From contig PTFA01000081.1 in NCBI GenBank assembly GCA_003342895.1, forward strand, positions 3,304,434 to 3,368,433: a stretch of 64,000 bases of DNA, read 5' to 3'. The position numbers were made by a program, and so were the translations under genes. Source of the DNA: Casuarius casuarius. Lineage: Eukaryota > Chordata > Aves > Casuariiformes > Casuariidae. The first letter of the stretch is position 1. Each line of letters begins with the position of its first letter. Positions 12,825 through 23,737 of the stretch are shown here, piece after piece. The notes below the pieces were generated by a model, which worked only from the letters and a program-made list of their open reading frames with translations, had not been told where the DNA came from and ran no database searches.

Positions 12825-13060
12825 GGGGACAGGCTGCAGGAGCCAGACCAGCACAGGGAAACTCTGCGATCCGGACTGTAGCCCTGGCTTCTTCCACTTA
12901 CACGCTTGAGGCCTTCCTCGAACAAGTCGTTACGTCCCTGCATGCCTCATTCTTCCCATTTATAAAATCAGACTAAATCAGTGACTCATACTTCAAAAGC
13001 ATTTCAAAATCTTTGCATGCAGCATGCTCTGTAGCATTATTGTTATTTATAATTAACAGC
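12825..13060 (+). mobile_element. MIR/CORE-SINE-like relic, plus orientation
   Basis: The order of landmarks follows the ancient tRNA-derived MIR family. There is a GGAGCCAGAC-type head near 12840, then a block ending TCCACTTAC (about 12894-12902), an AACAAGTCGTTAC match to the family core (about 12920), CTCATTCTTCCCATTTATAAAAT (about 12946-12968) matching the diagnostic core-to-tail segment, and an AT-rich tail with TTATTGTTATTTATAAT (about 13036-13052). This comes from recalled family structure, not an alignment. A stretch between head and core looks inserted or badly diverged. MIRs are long extinct, so the clear core is notable. Confidence 0.6.
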
Positions 13061-16000
13061 AGGGTTATTCCACTATTAATAACACTTAGCAGTAGTGCTT
13101 TTCATCTTCAAACCACTTTGCCAGCATTAATTAACTTTGGGCTTCTGATATTCAGAACATCTTTCTTTTTCTCATTCTGCTTCCCTCAATTCCCTGTGTT
13201 ACAGGGGTAACACGGAAAATCATGCAAGCTTGAAGCAACTTGATCCTTAATATTTACTTTATAGGAGCAGGTTTATTATGTTCACAGTGAGCAGCAGCCC
13301 TACTTTGACAAATTTACTCCAAGGTCTCTTCGTAAGACACCAGAGTGGATACACACAGCCCCTTTTAATGGAGATTGTGCATACTGAGCAGCATACAAGC
13401 AGCTTTTCTGTGAGTTTCTCGCCTTCCTCGCTGCCTCCATCCTTGCTGCGATGTGGAATTAGCGGAGATTGCTGTGGGGTGCTCGGGAGCTTTCGAAACA
13501 CCTCAGCAGCTAGTGCAACGGGAGAGAGGTGAAACGTGTATTTTCCTCATCCTGTGCTTAATCTCATCCTGAATTTCATTCCAGCAGCAACGTCTCAGGG
13601 CAGTCTGACCCATTTTTTTTCTTGATTAGCCATTTCCCAGCTAGTAAATATAGCATGTAGTCCATATTTAGTGAAGGACTTCTTACGTGGTAATGTATTT
13701 TTATATCTTGGCGTCAGCAGGGTAAGACAACGAGCAATACCCGTCTCCATGATGGGCTGTGACAACCCCTGTTTCAGTAATTCTCCTGCCAGCTGGATCA
13801 GACCATCCTACCCATTTTATCTGCTTCAGATTTAGGGATAAAATCAGCATTATGTTAGGGACAACTGATCATACAAGGCAAATGTCAAGGTGGACTTATC
13901 AGCATGACATGCTTGTCTGTAATATGTACATGACTGGGACTATTAATACATTGTTTTGTTGACTATTATTGTTCTATGTCTTGCACAGTCTTTAGATGCT
14001 TATTTTTCTCACTGTATGAAAGGTGCATAGCCTCCTGCGCGTTTTGATGGCAGTCTCTTCTTCAAAAGCTAAATATTTCATTAATGGCAAATTGTTTGGC
14101 AGTTTGAGGGGACTCTTAGACACCTGCTTTTTCAATAGGTTGACTTATCTGGGACTCTTCCCCACTTCGCACCATCTATAACATGCACTTGTAGCAAAAG
14201 AAATGATTCACAGCAGTGTCCTTTTTGGTAACTGCTCTGTCTTGGGCCAATATGCTCCTACTGTCCTCAGAGCAAAAGTTTCTCTCATTTTTGGAAGAGA
14301 AACGGAAGACCATGGAGGAAAATGAACCTATATAAATGCAATAGGTGAATAAAAAAATAGCAAGCTGTTCTCTATTGCTCTGTGTCTCCTTACGAGGAAG
14401 AGTCTGTTATAATATGGTCCCAACAGACTATCCTAGGAAACCTAAAGAAAGAATGAACAATATCAAGGAAATATAGATCCCGCACCGAATCATTGCAGCT
14501 CCCTATCCTTTGCCTCACCCACAGTGGTTTTGGGACCGGTTATCTACTGGGAGGGATGCTGACTTATTTTAGTTTACTTGCTAAACGGGTCAGCATGTGA
14601 AGTAAATCAATACAAATCCTCTTTATTAGGTCCCAACTTTGCAAATTGCCAAATCCCTGCAAGTTTCCTTTCATCCTCAACCCCTACAAAAATGGACTCG
14701 GCCACTGGATGCGATTAGAAATGCAGCTGCACATACATCTATGTACGCTGGACAGCTTTGTCATGGAATGGGATTTTTGTATAACGAGGATTGTATGCAA
14801 GTGTAAAGGGAATGCATCAGTTTGTGCTGAAGTACTGGCTGCAGTTCATGTAATTTTATCTCATTCATCATACTCAAAGCACAGTTATTCATTCTAGGGC
14901 TTTTTTTTTTTTAATGTAAAATCTATAATACCAAAAAACCCCGTCAATGAAACTATCCATACTTTCATGCGATCATAAGAAAAGAAGGCGTTACAAGTGG
15001 TAGGCTCTAATTACACTTTCTCAGCATATATTTGGCCCTGGAGGTAAAGATAATATAAATTCTTTATTGTGTTCTATTTTAATGTGCAAAGATTAGTATA
15101 TTCCACCACCTTATAAATTATACAGTTTCCAGCACTCTCTGCATTTAAAATCCCAAACTGGAACGTATACATCATTGATTTTAAATAGGAAAATGCTTGT
15201 TTTCAAAGTGACAGAAGTATCGAGCCTAGCACATGACAGGAATGTCCAGGGCAACAAATCACATAACTAGCTACTGAGACAAGAGCCAAACTTCCTAGAC
15301 GACTGCACCATCTAATTCAATTGATTGCCCTGAGAAACAATAATATAGTTATAATACTCCTACTAGCTTGATCCCCGGGGAGAAAATTTACCCTGGTCTC
15401 CCTAACTGGTTGATAACATATTTAAATGCCAGTCAGTCACTAATCCGTTGCTGCTCCATCCTCTGAGAGCTGCTTTATTGAACACTGTAATTGCCTGGAT
15501 GTTGTTTTTCATTTCTGTAGCTGTTGCTGTTAATTAAATATTTCGTAGAAAGCTCTCTCTGACATTTCTTACTGCATTCTTGAATATCTGATAAGCTATA
15601 CAGGCTGAGTATTTGTACCTGCTGCTCTCTGCTGATACTCTTGTCCTAGATTCAAACCCCCAAAACACTGAAGAAATGACATACTTTTAGCAAAATTAGG
15701 ACTCGCCGCCGCTAAAGGGCTGAGGGGATCTCAGTGAGAGAGAGACATATGCCACGTCTGCTAGATCGCAGATGTCAGCTAAAGCAGGGCACACATCTGG
15801 GCTGAAAGGTTTACCCGCTCTCGCCCTGCATACGCTAGGTGCGCGCTCCAGCTCAAAAGCAGCAGGATTTAGTCTCCGGAGTCAAAGCTCAGTAGTAAAT
15901 GTTAGTCTGGACTTTCTCCGAGCAAAAATCTGAAAGGCTAATAAGGCACAGAATTAGGTGGTTTTACGCATGCCGTAACACCGGAGCGTGCGAGCAGGGA

Positions 16001-16489
16001 TGGCAGACGGGGGCTCCCCCTGTGCAGGTATTTTTAAGGAGGAAAGAAGGACCGGACCAAGCTGCGGAGCATCGCTGCCCAGCGGCAGAGGAGTACTGAG
16101 GGGCTGAGACCGGCTTGGGGGTCGGAAACCATCGGGAGCCTCTCCAGCACTTTTGATACAACGCTACTGTTCCAACACTGCACTCCAATGACTACAGCCT
16201 CCCAAATTAACAGGATTGTTAATGAAAAGGAAGATCTGTTAATGCTTTGAATTAAGCTGTCCAATGGTCTCTGACAAATACCTCTGGATCGGTAACAAAG
16301 GACGTGTCGCAGGCAGATTTGGCTACACACACTATATACACATCTCGTAAACACACACGTTCACAAACGCAGTGTGCATCCACCAGTACACACGTGCGCC
16401 CACCCAACCGCTCGTCTCAAATATCCGAATTACTTAAGCATTTAACTAACAATTTTAAACTGTAATTTAGATGGTTTAAATCTTTAAAC
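13061..16489. other. Non-coding unique sequence, AT-rich
   Basis: No gene is supported. The stretch includes an exon-like segment at 13630-13721 (polypyrimidine tract with AG before it, AGG|GTAAGA after it, one frame open), which is weak evidence alone. A CpG-enriched stretch lies at about 15970-16140. The block at 16140-16260 is AT-rich with repeated GTTAATG/TTAATG. The CA-rich sequence at about 16320-16400 is an imperfect simple repeat. Confidence 0.55.
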
Positions 16490-16760
16490 AATAAGGGTGA
16501 AATCCAAATGCCACTGAAATATTTGACAAAGCCTCTATTAAGTTCAGCAGAACACAGCATTTTATTGGTTTTCCTATTATGAATTGGTTTAATGCCACCA
16601 CTATGATTAGTGATGCATCACACTTAGAAACTAAGATACTGCATGGACAATCTAAAGAACAGTCCCTTGGGGGCTGTTTATTACTAGCTACTATATGTCC
16701 TCTCAGCAAAGAGAAATTATTAGTGTACTTCAAAAGCCCCAGAGCCAAGGATGCCGGGAT
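16490..16760. promoter_or_regulatory. Candidate conserved non-coding element / enhancer
   Basis: This is an AT-rich, non-repetitive block with two inverted CCAAT cores (ATTGG at 16564-16568 and 16583-16587), GATTAGTG, and a perfect 12-bp palindrome GTGATGCATCAC (16610-16621). The motif mix and sharp contrast with the simple CA-rich flank suggest regulatory DNA. The 96-codon frame across it is unrecognised and probably incidental. Confidence 0.3.
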
Positions 16761-17958
16761 GCCAACAGTTCAATATATTCAACAGAAAAGACAGCCTGTT
16801 GTGGAAAACTCACATAAGGAAGATAAAAAGTTATTTCTGGGCCATTATTTTGCAAAGCACTGTATGTAACTACTCCAACAGCACATCTGCTGAATCTTTG
16901 CTCCATACCTTGGCCTTGCTTTGAGTCTGATATTTACTGCCCCACGCCCTTCCCATGCAGTTGCACTGATATCCAGCCTCATCCCAGTAATCATGCCGTT
17001 CCACAGCGTTCTCCAGCTCTTTAATAAGGCCCTGTTCAAAACTACCTCCCTTTTAAAAATACAGCTCTCTTGATCCCATTATCGTGGACTCTGAGATATG
17101 ACAAGCTGGTATTTTGCTCCTCAATGAAAACGAGTGAGAACTGTCATCTGCGTACGTACATACCAGTAACTATCCGCGCACTGAGATGCACAGAAGCATA
17201 CTGAACTTTTTTCACTGCAATTGTAACAGTTTTGCCCCAAACTACAAGCTTGCACAAAGACACTTTTGCTCTGCCGATACAAGGGAGCTTGATCATTAGC
17301 ATGAGCCCAAGCCATAGGGCCAAACGTCTTCACCATCTCAGAAAATTGCCCGCCACCTCCACCTCCCTTGGTCTCCTCCCTCTCTACAACAAGACAAGGG
17401 CTATAAGATGATGCTTCCCACCATTTTTCCACCCATAGTACAAGGTTTCCTCTTTAGGTTCTGCCATGCGGACTAATAACCTTTTATCTCCTTGGCTTAG
17501 AGATCATCTTTTACAAAATCTAGTGTGAAAACATGGCTTTTCTCTTTGCCTCCACCTTGCAAGTCCTTCTTCCTTCAGTTATTTATGGTTATATTTTAAG
17601 TTATTCACCATCTCATGCCTCTGCCCTGCTCTAATTTAGACCACATGCTCTGTGCTGTATAATCCTACAGCATACTTGGGGACAGGCACGACCCCAGACG
17701 AAATAAAGTTGCACCGCGCTACCTGAAGAGCTCTCGTTAAGCAGCCTCTGAGCAGGCAGATATCAACTACCCGGCCAGACCGTAGTATCCAAATTCAGCT
17801 GTGTCCCTCAAAGTCTCCCTGCACTTGCTGAGATTTAGTCAAGCAAGTGAGAACTCACTGCTGCTAAAAATACATTGGGAAGCTCTCCATGGGACACGGC
17901 TCATTTCACCGCAGCAGGAGGATCCACGGGGGAAAACTTCGGAGGAACAATTAGAGAT
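16761..17958. other. Non-coding unique sequence
   Basis: I see no gene, RNA or mobile element that I can support. A minus-strand frame at 17121-17432 shows no domain. Confidence 0.5.
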
Positions 17959-18165
17959 GCGGCTCCCTTCCCCTGCGCGCGGGATGGGCAGTGCTTGCTT
18001 TGAAGGCACGGGGAGGAGGGACCGGTGCTCCCCATCCGCGGAGGCGACGGGCGAGGGAAGACCATGCACGCGCGGTGGTTTCCACCCAACACACACAGCC
18101 CCTCGATGGCTCTCCGGGGAAACGAGCGGAGAGCTACCACGCACACGCCATCGCTTCCGTTCGGT
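17959..18165. promoter_or_regulatory. CpG-dense patch
   Basis: About 23 CpGs occur in some 206 bp, in GC-rich sequence bordered by AT-rich DNA. A weaker second patch lies at about 18470-18650. Overlapping open frames on both strands are explained by the scarcity of stop codons in GC-rich DNA. Together the two patches lie 200-900 bp upstream of the exon-like segment at 18831-18875, which makes a promoter or orphan CpG island plausible but unproven. Confidence 0.4.
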
Positions 18166-18830
18166 TTATTTGTCACTCTTTGTAGGTTTATAGTCGGCTC
18201 CCGCTGGTAGCCCCTTATTTCTGCCTGGTTAAGGAAGAATATCGTGGTGTATTCTTCCCAAAAAGAAATGTTTTCCTTTACGGCACTGCAGGTGACAACT
18301 CCCGAGTGCCTAGCGATGCTGGCAGCGGATGACTTGGAGATTTTTCAAGAGCCAGCACTCCTTCTGGAAACACCCTTTTTAGTTCTTCTTTCTGAGTTTA
18401 ACCTGCCATGTTTCTAATATGATTACGACTCTCGGTTCCTTGCCAGAGTGACAGCATGAGACAAGTGGGACTTGGCACCAAGGAGCGGGAGGAACGGTGG
18501 CAAAAACCGGGGAGCGCACGATCAAAGTATCAGGGTCCTTCGCGTTCAAAGGAGCAGCACTCGCATCTCCCAGCGTCCACGGCACGAGCACGCCGACAGC
18601 CATGAACTGCCAGATAGCGACAGCTTCGTTACGGACCTCTGGGCCAAGAATTAAGCGCAGATCATATTCCCTTCCTTCTATTTAAAGAGGAGGGGAATGA
18701 GCAAGCACGCAGAAAAAGCCAGGGAAAAGAACACACACGCTCATTTATCACCAAACAAGGCGTTTCCAAGTTGACAAGAGAGCTGTAGAGAGATTTTTTA
18801 AATACTGATTTCCCATTTTCCCTTTTTTAG

Positions 18831-18875
18831 ATAGAAGCAGCTAAAGACAAGGATTTTAACCCTGTTTTGAGGCTG
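18831..18875 (+). other. Candidate 45-nt internal exon (microexon), unassigned
   Basis: Upstream lies a textbook acceptor: a branch-point-like TACTGAT at about 18803, an almost pure pyrimidine tract, and TTTTTTAG ending at 18830. Downstream is CTG|GTAAGTAT, a near-perfect U1 donor starting at 18876. The segment is 45 nt, a multiple of three. Its phase-0 frame is open and reads IEAAKDKDFNPVLRL, while the other two frames are stopped. I do not recognise the peptide. It could be a real internal exon of a large plus-strand gene, a lncRNA exon or a pseudo-exon; genomes contain many unused matches of this sort. Confidence 0.3.
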
Positions 18876-20272
18876 GTAAGTATTCTTAGGGTCTGTGACA
18901 GCTTTCCAGGCTGGTTCTGCGAGCCTAGGTTATATGGTGATCTTAAAGCCAGATGAATTATTTCAAGCAATCTTTTCACCCTGAAACCAGAAATGCTTGC
19001 AGAGATGGAGCAGAATATTCCCAAACCTGTGCTGAATGTGCTAAACTGTCTCAACCCCCCTGACAGCTCAAGTTCTGAAAAAGTAAAAAATCCTAGTTTC
19101 AGTATTTTAATTTATTTTAATTTGAAATCCATTTTATTTTAAAGCTTCCTTTAAGTCGATCTCACAACCCCCCCTTTCAACATTTTCATTTTGGTGTGAA
19201 ATGAAAGAGTGCTTTGTCTTGAACAAAAATTATTTAGAAAAACAGACTCGAAGAAGTAAATCCCTAGCCTGGAGGCTCAATTCTGGCTGAGCAGCTTTGA
19301 CATCCCCAGGATGACAGCGTCAGTCGTCCGTGCGGCACCGAGGCTTTGGGAAGGCAACCGGGCGACCAGGCTCCCTCCACTCGTTTCCTCTCCTCTCCCC
19401 AGCAGCCGCGTGGCTGCGGGTCTCCAGAAGAGATGGGGTCCCGCATATTTGTACATTAACCTCGGTGGCTCAAGTGGCCAGTTTTCTACAAATACTCAAA
19501 TCTGGTAATTATCGTCATAACGACTGTGTATTGTCCTTGATTTGTGTTTTAATCTCCGTAATTAAAGTGTCTAGCTGCCACAGCAACAGACGCTATAGAA
19601 GCATGTCTGCTGTATAATCATAATATTAATTAAAACTGCAAAGTAGCTACATAATAAGGAAAGGACTAGATGGCACAGGGGCTGGCGGTTTTAAAAAATA
19701 ATTTAGAGGACCTTTCACATCAGCGTTTCTCATTTAATGTAGCTCAGGTAGGGAGCTGAAACGTCGCTGCTAAAGGCTGCGAGGATGGATGCAGGACGAG
19801 CGCTCGGAGGGTCTCATCCCAGCTCCCCGTGGATAAGTATTTGCATCGCCAAGTAATCAGTACACTGGCCCCTTGTGGACAGTTGCAGCAAAGTAACTAA
19901 AACCCCAAACAATACAGAAAATTAATATATTCTCTCACCCCGAGAGGGTGAGTCTTGTAGAGACTAAGGCATTTCCACTGCCCACGCTAACGTAACCTGC
20001 CAAGCAGTGGGATGCGTAAGCAGATACCTCCTCTAGGACAAGGCGCCTTCCTCAAAACCAACCAAAAGCAGAGCTGTAATTAGTTTAATCCCTCCCCGCA
20101 CGGCATTTAAAGAGCGTATGGGCCTGCCTAACTCACGGGTGCCCTTCTCTCCCTGAGCTCTCCTGCTCCACATGCTCCTTCCAGGGCCCCCGGTGCTAAA
20201 ACTAACACCACACTTCAGGATGGGGACGGGATACGGCATTTATCCTACCTAAAACCGACAAGTTAAGGAGAA
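18876..20272. other. Non-coding sequence with motif-rich block
   Basis: No gene is seen. The block at 19485-19660 is AT-rich with GTAATTATCG, CGTAATTAAAG and ATTAATTAAAA cores, in the style of a developmental enhancer. A CTCF-like match sits at 19867-19880. A 7-bp stem with 5-nt loop (CTCACCC/GGGTGAG) lies at about 19934-19952. The sequence at 19080-19145 is low-complexity T/A-rich. Confidence 0.45.
19867..19880 (-). promoter_or_regulatory. CTCF-like core motif
   Basis: GGCCCCTTGTGGAC closely resembles the reverse complement of the vertebrate CTCF core (CCCCTNGTGG), with mismatches only at less constrained positions. One motif match is weak evidence. Occupancy cannot be inferred. Confidence 0.3.
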
Positions 20273-20309
20273 ATTTCTTGGCCCTTCCTAACTAATAGGG
20301 CCAAGAAAT
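20273..20309. repeat. Perfect 13-bp inverted repeat (hairpin)
   Basis: Arm 20273-20285 (ATTTCTTGGCCCT) is the exact reverse complement of arm 20297-20309, with an 11-nt loop. Such a long perfect hairpin is unlikely by chance in a window of this size. It is too short for a typical miRNA precursor. The arms contain TTGGC/GCCAA, the NFI half-site, but at the wrong spacing for a standard NFI dimer. Confidence 0.8.
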
Positions 20310-21284
20310 AGGGCATGCAAAGCTAATGGTGCGTCTGTGTGTGTGCACACAACGTTGTGTGGCCGGGCTGCAAGCACAGTGCTGAACCGACGTCTCTCCC
20401 ACCAGCCGCTCTTGGGGATGAGCCAACCAAAGCCGTTCAACAGATAAACAGTGGAAGAAACGGCACGAGTAGCGGCTGTAGGAGAGGGTAAGCAGAGGGG
20501 GAAGGTTCAAGTAAGGCCTCTCTCTGTTTCTAATCAGCGGAGAGCCCGGCGGAGAAGCCTGCTGTGAACTCCTCAGATCTGCTGATGCCACCGAACGATG
20601 GGGGACAGTCGATACAGAGCCGAGCCGCAAGGCAGCTTCAAAGGGAAACCCCAGCCACCGTGTAATTGGAGGAAAACATGGCAAAGAAAACAGGATAGAG
20701 AAGAATACCTGCTGGCAAACTGGGGGGGGGGGGGGGGTTCAAGTAGTAAAAGGAAACGTGATGGCAGGAAGCAGCATTTGTATAAAAAGGCAGAGTGGAG
20801 CCCGGCTAATGGTGGACGTGCAGGAAACATGAGAGCAAAGGTTAGGCGTAGCTTTGGACAAAATAACTTTCTGCTGCAAGGGAACCTTAAACAGTATCTG
20901 CCAAAAATACCTGCAGACAAACTCGGCATAACCTCACGTGGACAGCAATCTGAAGTTGGAGAGGGAAAGGTAAAAGCTTGTTCTACTAATTAATATATTC
21001 TGTATTAGGTGGGATAAGGCAGTGTTTGGAAAAGAAGTTTACAAGAAAACCATAGCTTTCTCTGAAACTGCTTTTTCAGCTTTGAGATCAAGGGAATATT
21101 ACAGCTCCCCGGAAACCACGTGGCAGCAGGCAATCCTGTTTCAGGCTACTGTTTGCTAGTGACACTGAAAAATTCAGGGGTTTTCTTTTATCAGCAAAAA
21201 GAATTGACGTGCTGTCTTAAATTCTTGCACGGGTCTCTCTTACCTGGAACAACCGGAATGAGTCACTAAGTTATTATGCAATCA
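20310..21284. other. Non-coding sequence with G16 homopolymer
   Basis: No gene is supported. The frames at 20598-20993 plus and 20573-20929 minus run through the homopolymer and overlap each other. The sequence is otherwise unique. Confidence 0.5.
20722..20737 (+). repeat. Homopolymer run of sixteen G
   Basis: Sixteen consecutive G residues are uninterrupted. Runs of this length can form G-quadruplexes, are hypermutable and are often mis-sized in assemblies. A dG string of similar length in the chicken adult beta-globin promoter is a known protein-binding site. No promoter elements are visible here, so only the tract itself is claimed. Confidence 0.9.
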
Positions 21285-21405
21285 TTAACCCTTACAATCA
21301 GTAAAAGCTTTAAAGCTCTTTACAGAGGTAACAATTATTCCTCTTTACAGCTAGGAAAACAAGAACATCAAGAAGCAGGATAAGTCGCCAAATGACAGAA
21401 GAGCT
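21285..21405 (-). mobile_element. MIR/CORE-SINE-like relic, minus orientation
   Basis: Read on the plus strand the sequence follows the reverse complement of the MIR core. TTAACCCTTACAATCAG (about 21285) is followed by GAGGTAACAATTATT (about 21326-21340), CTCTTTACAGCTAGGAAAAC (about 21341-21360), then GGATAAGTCGCCAAATGACAG (about 21378-21398), where the family has its AAGTAACTTGCCCAAGGTCACACAG landmark. The 5-prime head is not recognisable. Recognition is from memory of the family, not an alignment. Confidence 0.5.
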
Positions 21406-23737
21406 TTTTGGAGGCAATGGCACAAGGGCACAAAAGACCCACAAGTGAATCCTGCAACGCCAAGCAACACCAGCGAGCACGCAACCCGACCAGGCCCTCC
21501 AGCTTAGCCCACAGAGCATTTTCCACTCGAGGACCCCCAAGGACCACGAGTTGCACTTCACAGCTCCTACAACGCAGGAGAGCATTAGTACCCCCAGATG
21601 TGACGCTCAAAAAAATCAAGGGATTTGCACAGTTCTGCACTAAGGTGCTGGAAGAGAACGAAGGTGGCCAGAAACTGCTTCCCAGCAACCATCACACAGC
21701 ACCAACAGCCCAACGCAACCCAGAAAACCAGCTAGTTTTAACAGCAACCCAGGCAGCTCTGGACAGGTTAGGAGACCTCCTCTGCACACTCGGCACGGCA
21801 GCAGCAGGATGACAAAAATGCCTCCGAGAGGCACTTTTCAAATCAGAGCTTCACAACAAAGAAGGCCTGTGAATAACCCACTCCTGGTTTTACTTTTTGT
21901 GCATGTAGCGACAAGCTATTTGGGAGCACATGGCTGATTTTAACGTGTTTGAATATATTCGGTAAAGCAGACAGTACTTTAAATTAATATCAAGTCTTAG
22001 CATATTAATTCCCAGCCTGCATTTATCTGGGATGCAACACAGAGTCTTTAATCTAGATTTAGCTTAAACATACATAATGAGTATATAATGGTAATCTTTT
22101 GATCTGAGCTGTAGTTTAAAACACAGCTGAATGCTTGTGTTGACTTTGCTCTTCCACAGTCTTCAGAAATAATGGTTAATGATAAACGCTAAAACATCGT
22201 ACCTCCTACTTAAAACTCTCGCAGCACTGTGCAAATATAAAGAAGTGTGGGAGTGACAATTTATCGCAAACTTAGAGATAGACAGAGTGATGGAGTGATT
22301 AATATTAAAATAAAGATGACACTGTAAAAAGGCACCCACGTTTCTGTTACATACCTACATTATTGGAAGAAAGGGAGCTAGCAGTGTGACTGGGCAGCCG
22401 TTTTTTTAAGGCTGGAAAAGGACAGAGTGCTTGAACCAGGTCCCAGGAACATCAACTATCTATGGTGCTACAATAAAGCACGTTCACAGAAATATCCTAA
22501 TCCCTGAATGATGAAAAATGAGGTGCTACCGGGACAAATTACTTACCTTATAAGGAGCTTGCACTTGTCCTTTACCAGCACCACAGAGTCATGTTATCTC
22601 TCCTGAATCAAATGGTCTTGGAGATGATTCCAGTATGGAAGATGATCTCCTGAGAAGTTAGAAGTCCCTTTAGCACAGTCCTATTTATTTACAAGTCCTA
22701 TCTCCATGGACAGAAGTGAAACAGAAGACACCATCTTATCGCTCTTCTTCAAACCAGCAGGTACCTCAAATATTTTCTCTCATGCCATATCCCCTTGCTT
22801 TTCAGCACCACTGTCCTTTGTGATCCTTGCAGAAAACCAGTCCCACCCAGCCCCAGGTACGTTCACCAGGGGTGTAACTCCTGTGCTTGGTGCGTGGTCC
22901 CTGGGGAAGCCTCACTGCCCCGTGTGCTCCTGCTACGGCAGCGCTGGCCACTGCTTTAGGAAGGGGCCCACTGTTATTTCAGCTGCTAATAAGGAAAAAG
23001 GCAATGGAGGTGGCTGGCACCTGGTCTTACAAGTGGGCTTACAAGCCCACAACCATGCTCAGATATGAGCAATACTCCACAGCTCAGTGGAGGGAGAGAA
23101 CCGAGCAGGAGGAGGGCTGGCACGCATCCTGGCAAGCATCAGAAATAGAGGTATTTGTGCACAAGAAGGAGCCAAAACAGACTGTAAACTGGATCCAGAG
23201 CTGCCTGCAACAGCTCAAAAAAACCCAGAGAGGGGTTAAGAAGAAATTTCCAGCTATTTTCATAATTTTCCCCTCCCCACACAATTCCTTCCACACTTAC
23301 CGGTCTCTGCCATACCTGTTCAGAAAAGCAGCAATGCCAACAGCTCGCCTCTCCCTTGCTCTAGTCGTCTGCAACCCATCACGCTATCTCTGCCCTCTCT
23401 ACCCACTGGCTCCTCTTCTCAGCAACCCTTTTCTAGCTAAGGAGGATGTAAGCGGCACACAGCATTTGCTGGAAGTGGTCTTGCTCAGTTGGTAGGGGAA
23501 AAACTTATCCCTTTTTCCGATGATTGCTTAGAGTAAGTCCGTCACCCTCCTAGTGACTTTGGCTTCTCAAAGGAAGCAGAAGAACTAATTGATTAGCAGA
23601 GAAAGGAGAGAAGAAAGTTTCTCTGCAGTAGCTATACAGAAAAGACGGAGGGCCCTAAAAGAACTGGATTTGCCATTGAAAATCAAGTGAGACAGACGTG
23701 CACAGAAAAACAGCGTGCTATCTGCAAACTGGAAGCG
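21406..23737. other. Non-coding sequence containing the longest stop-free frames of the window
   Basis: The frame at 21408-21812 (134 codons, plus) and the frame at 22887-23495 (202 codons, plus) are the most extended. Neither shows a recognisable domain, signal peptide or transmembrane pattern. The first overlaps comparable minus-strand frames, as expected of GC-rich non-coding sequence. For 202 stop-free codons, rough stop-frequency reasoning says such a run could arise by chance in 64 kb searched six ways. The AT-rich interval 21900-22320 contains no element I can name. Confidence 0.5.

Noticed and set aside
22547..22649. Minus-strand 103-nt segment with good AAG|GTAAGTAA donor and Y-rich acceptor
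   Set aside because: All three frames contain stops, so it is not coding. A non-coding exon remains possible but unsupported.
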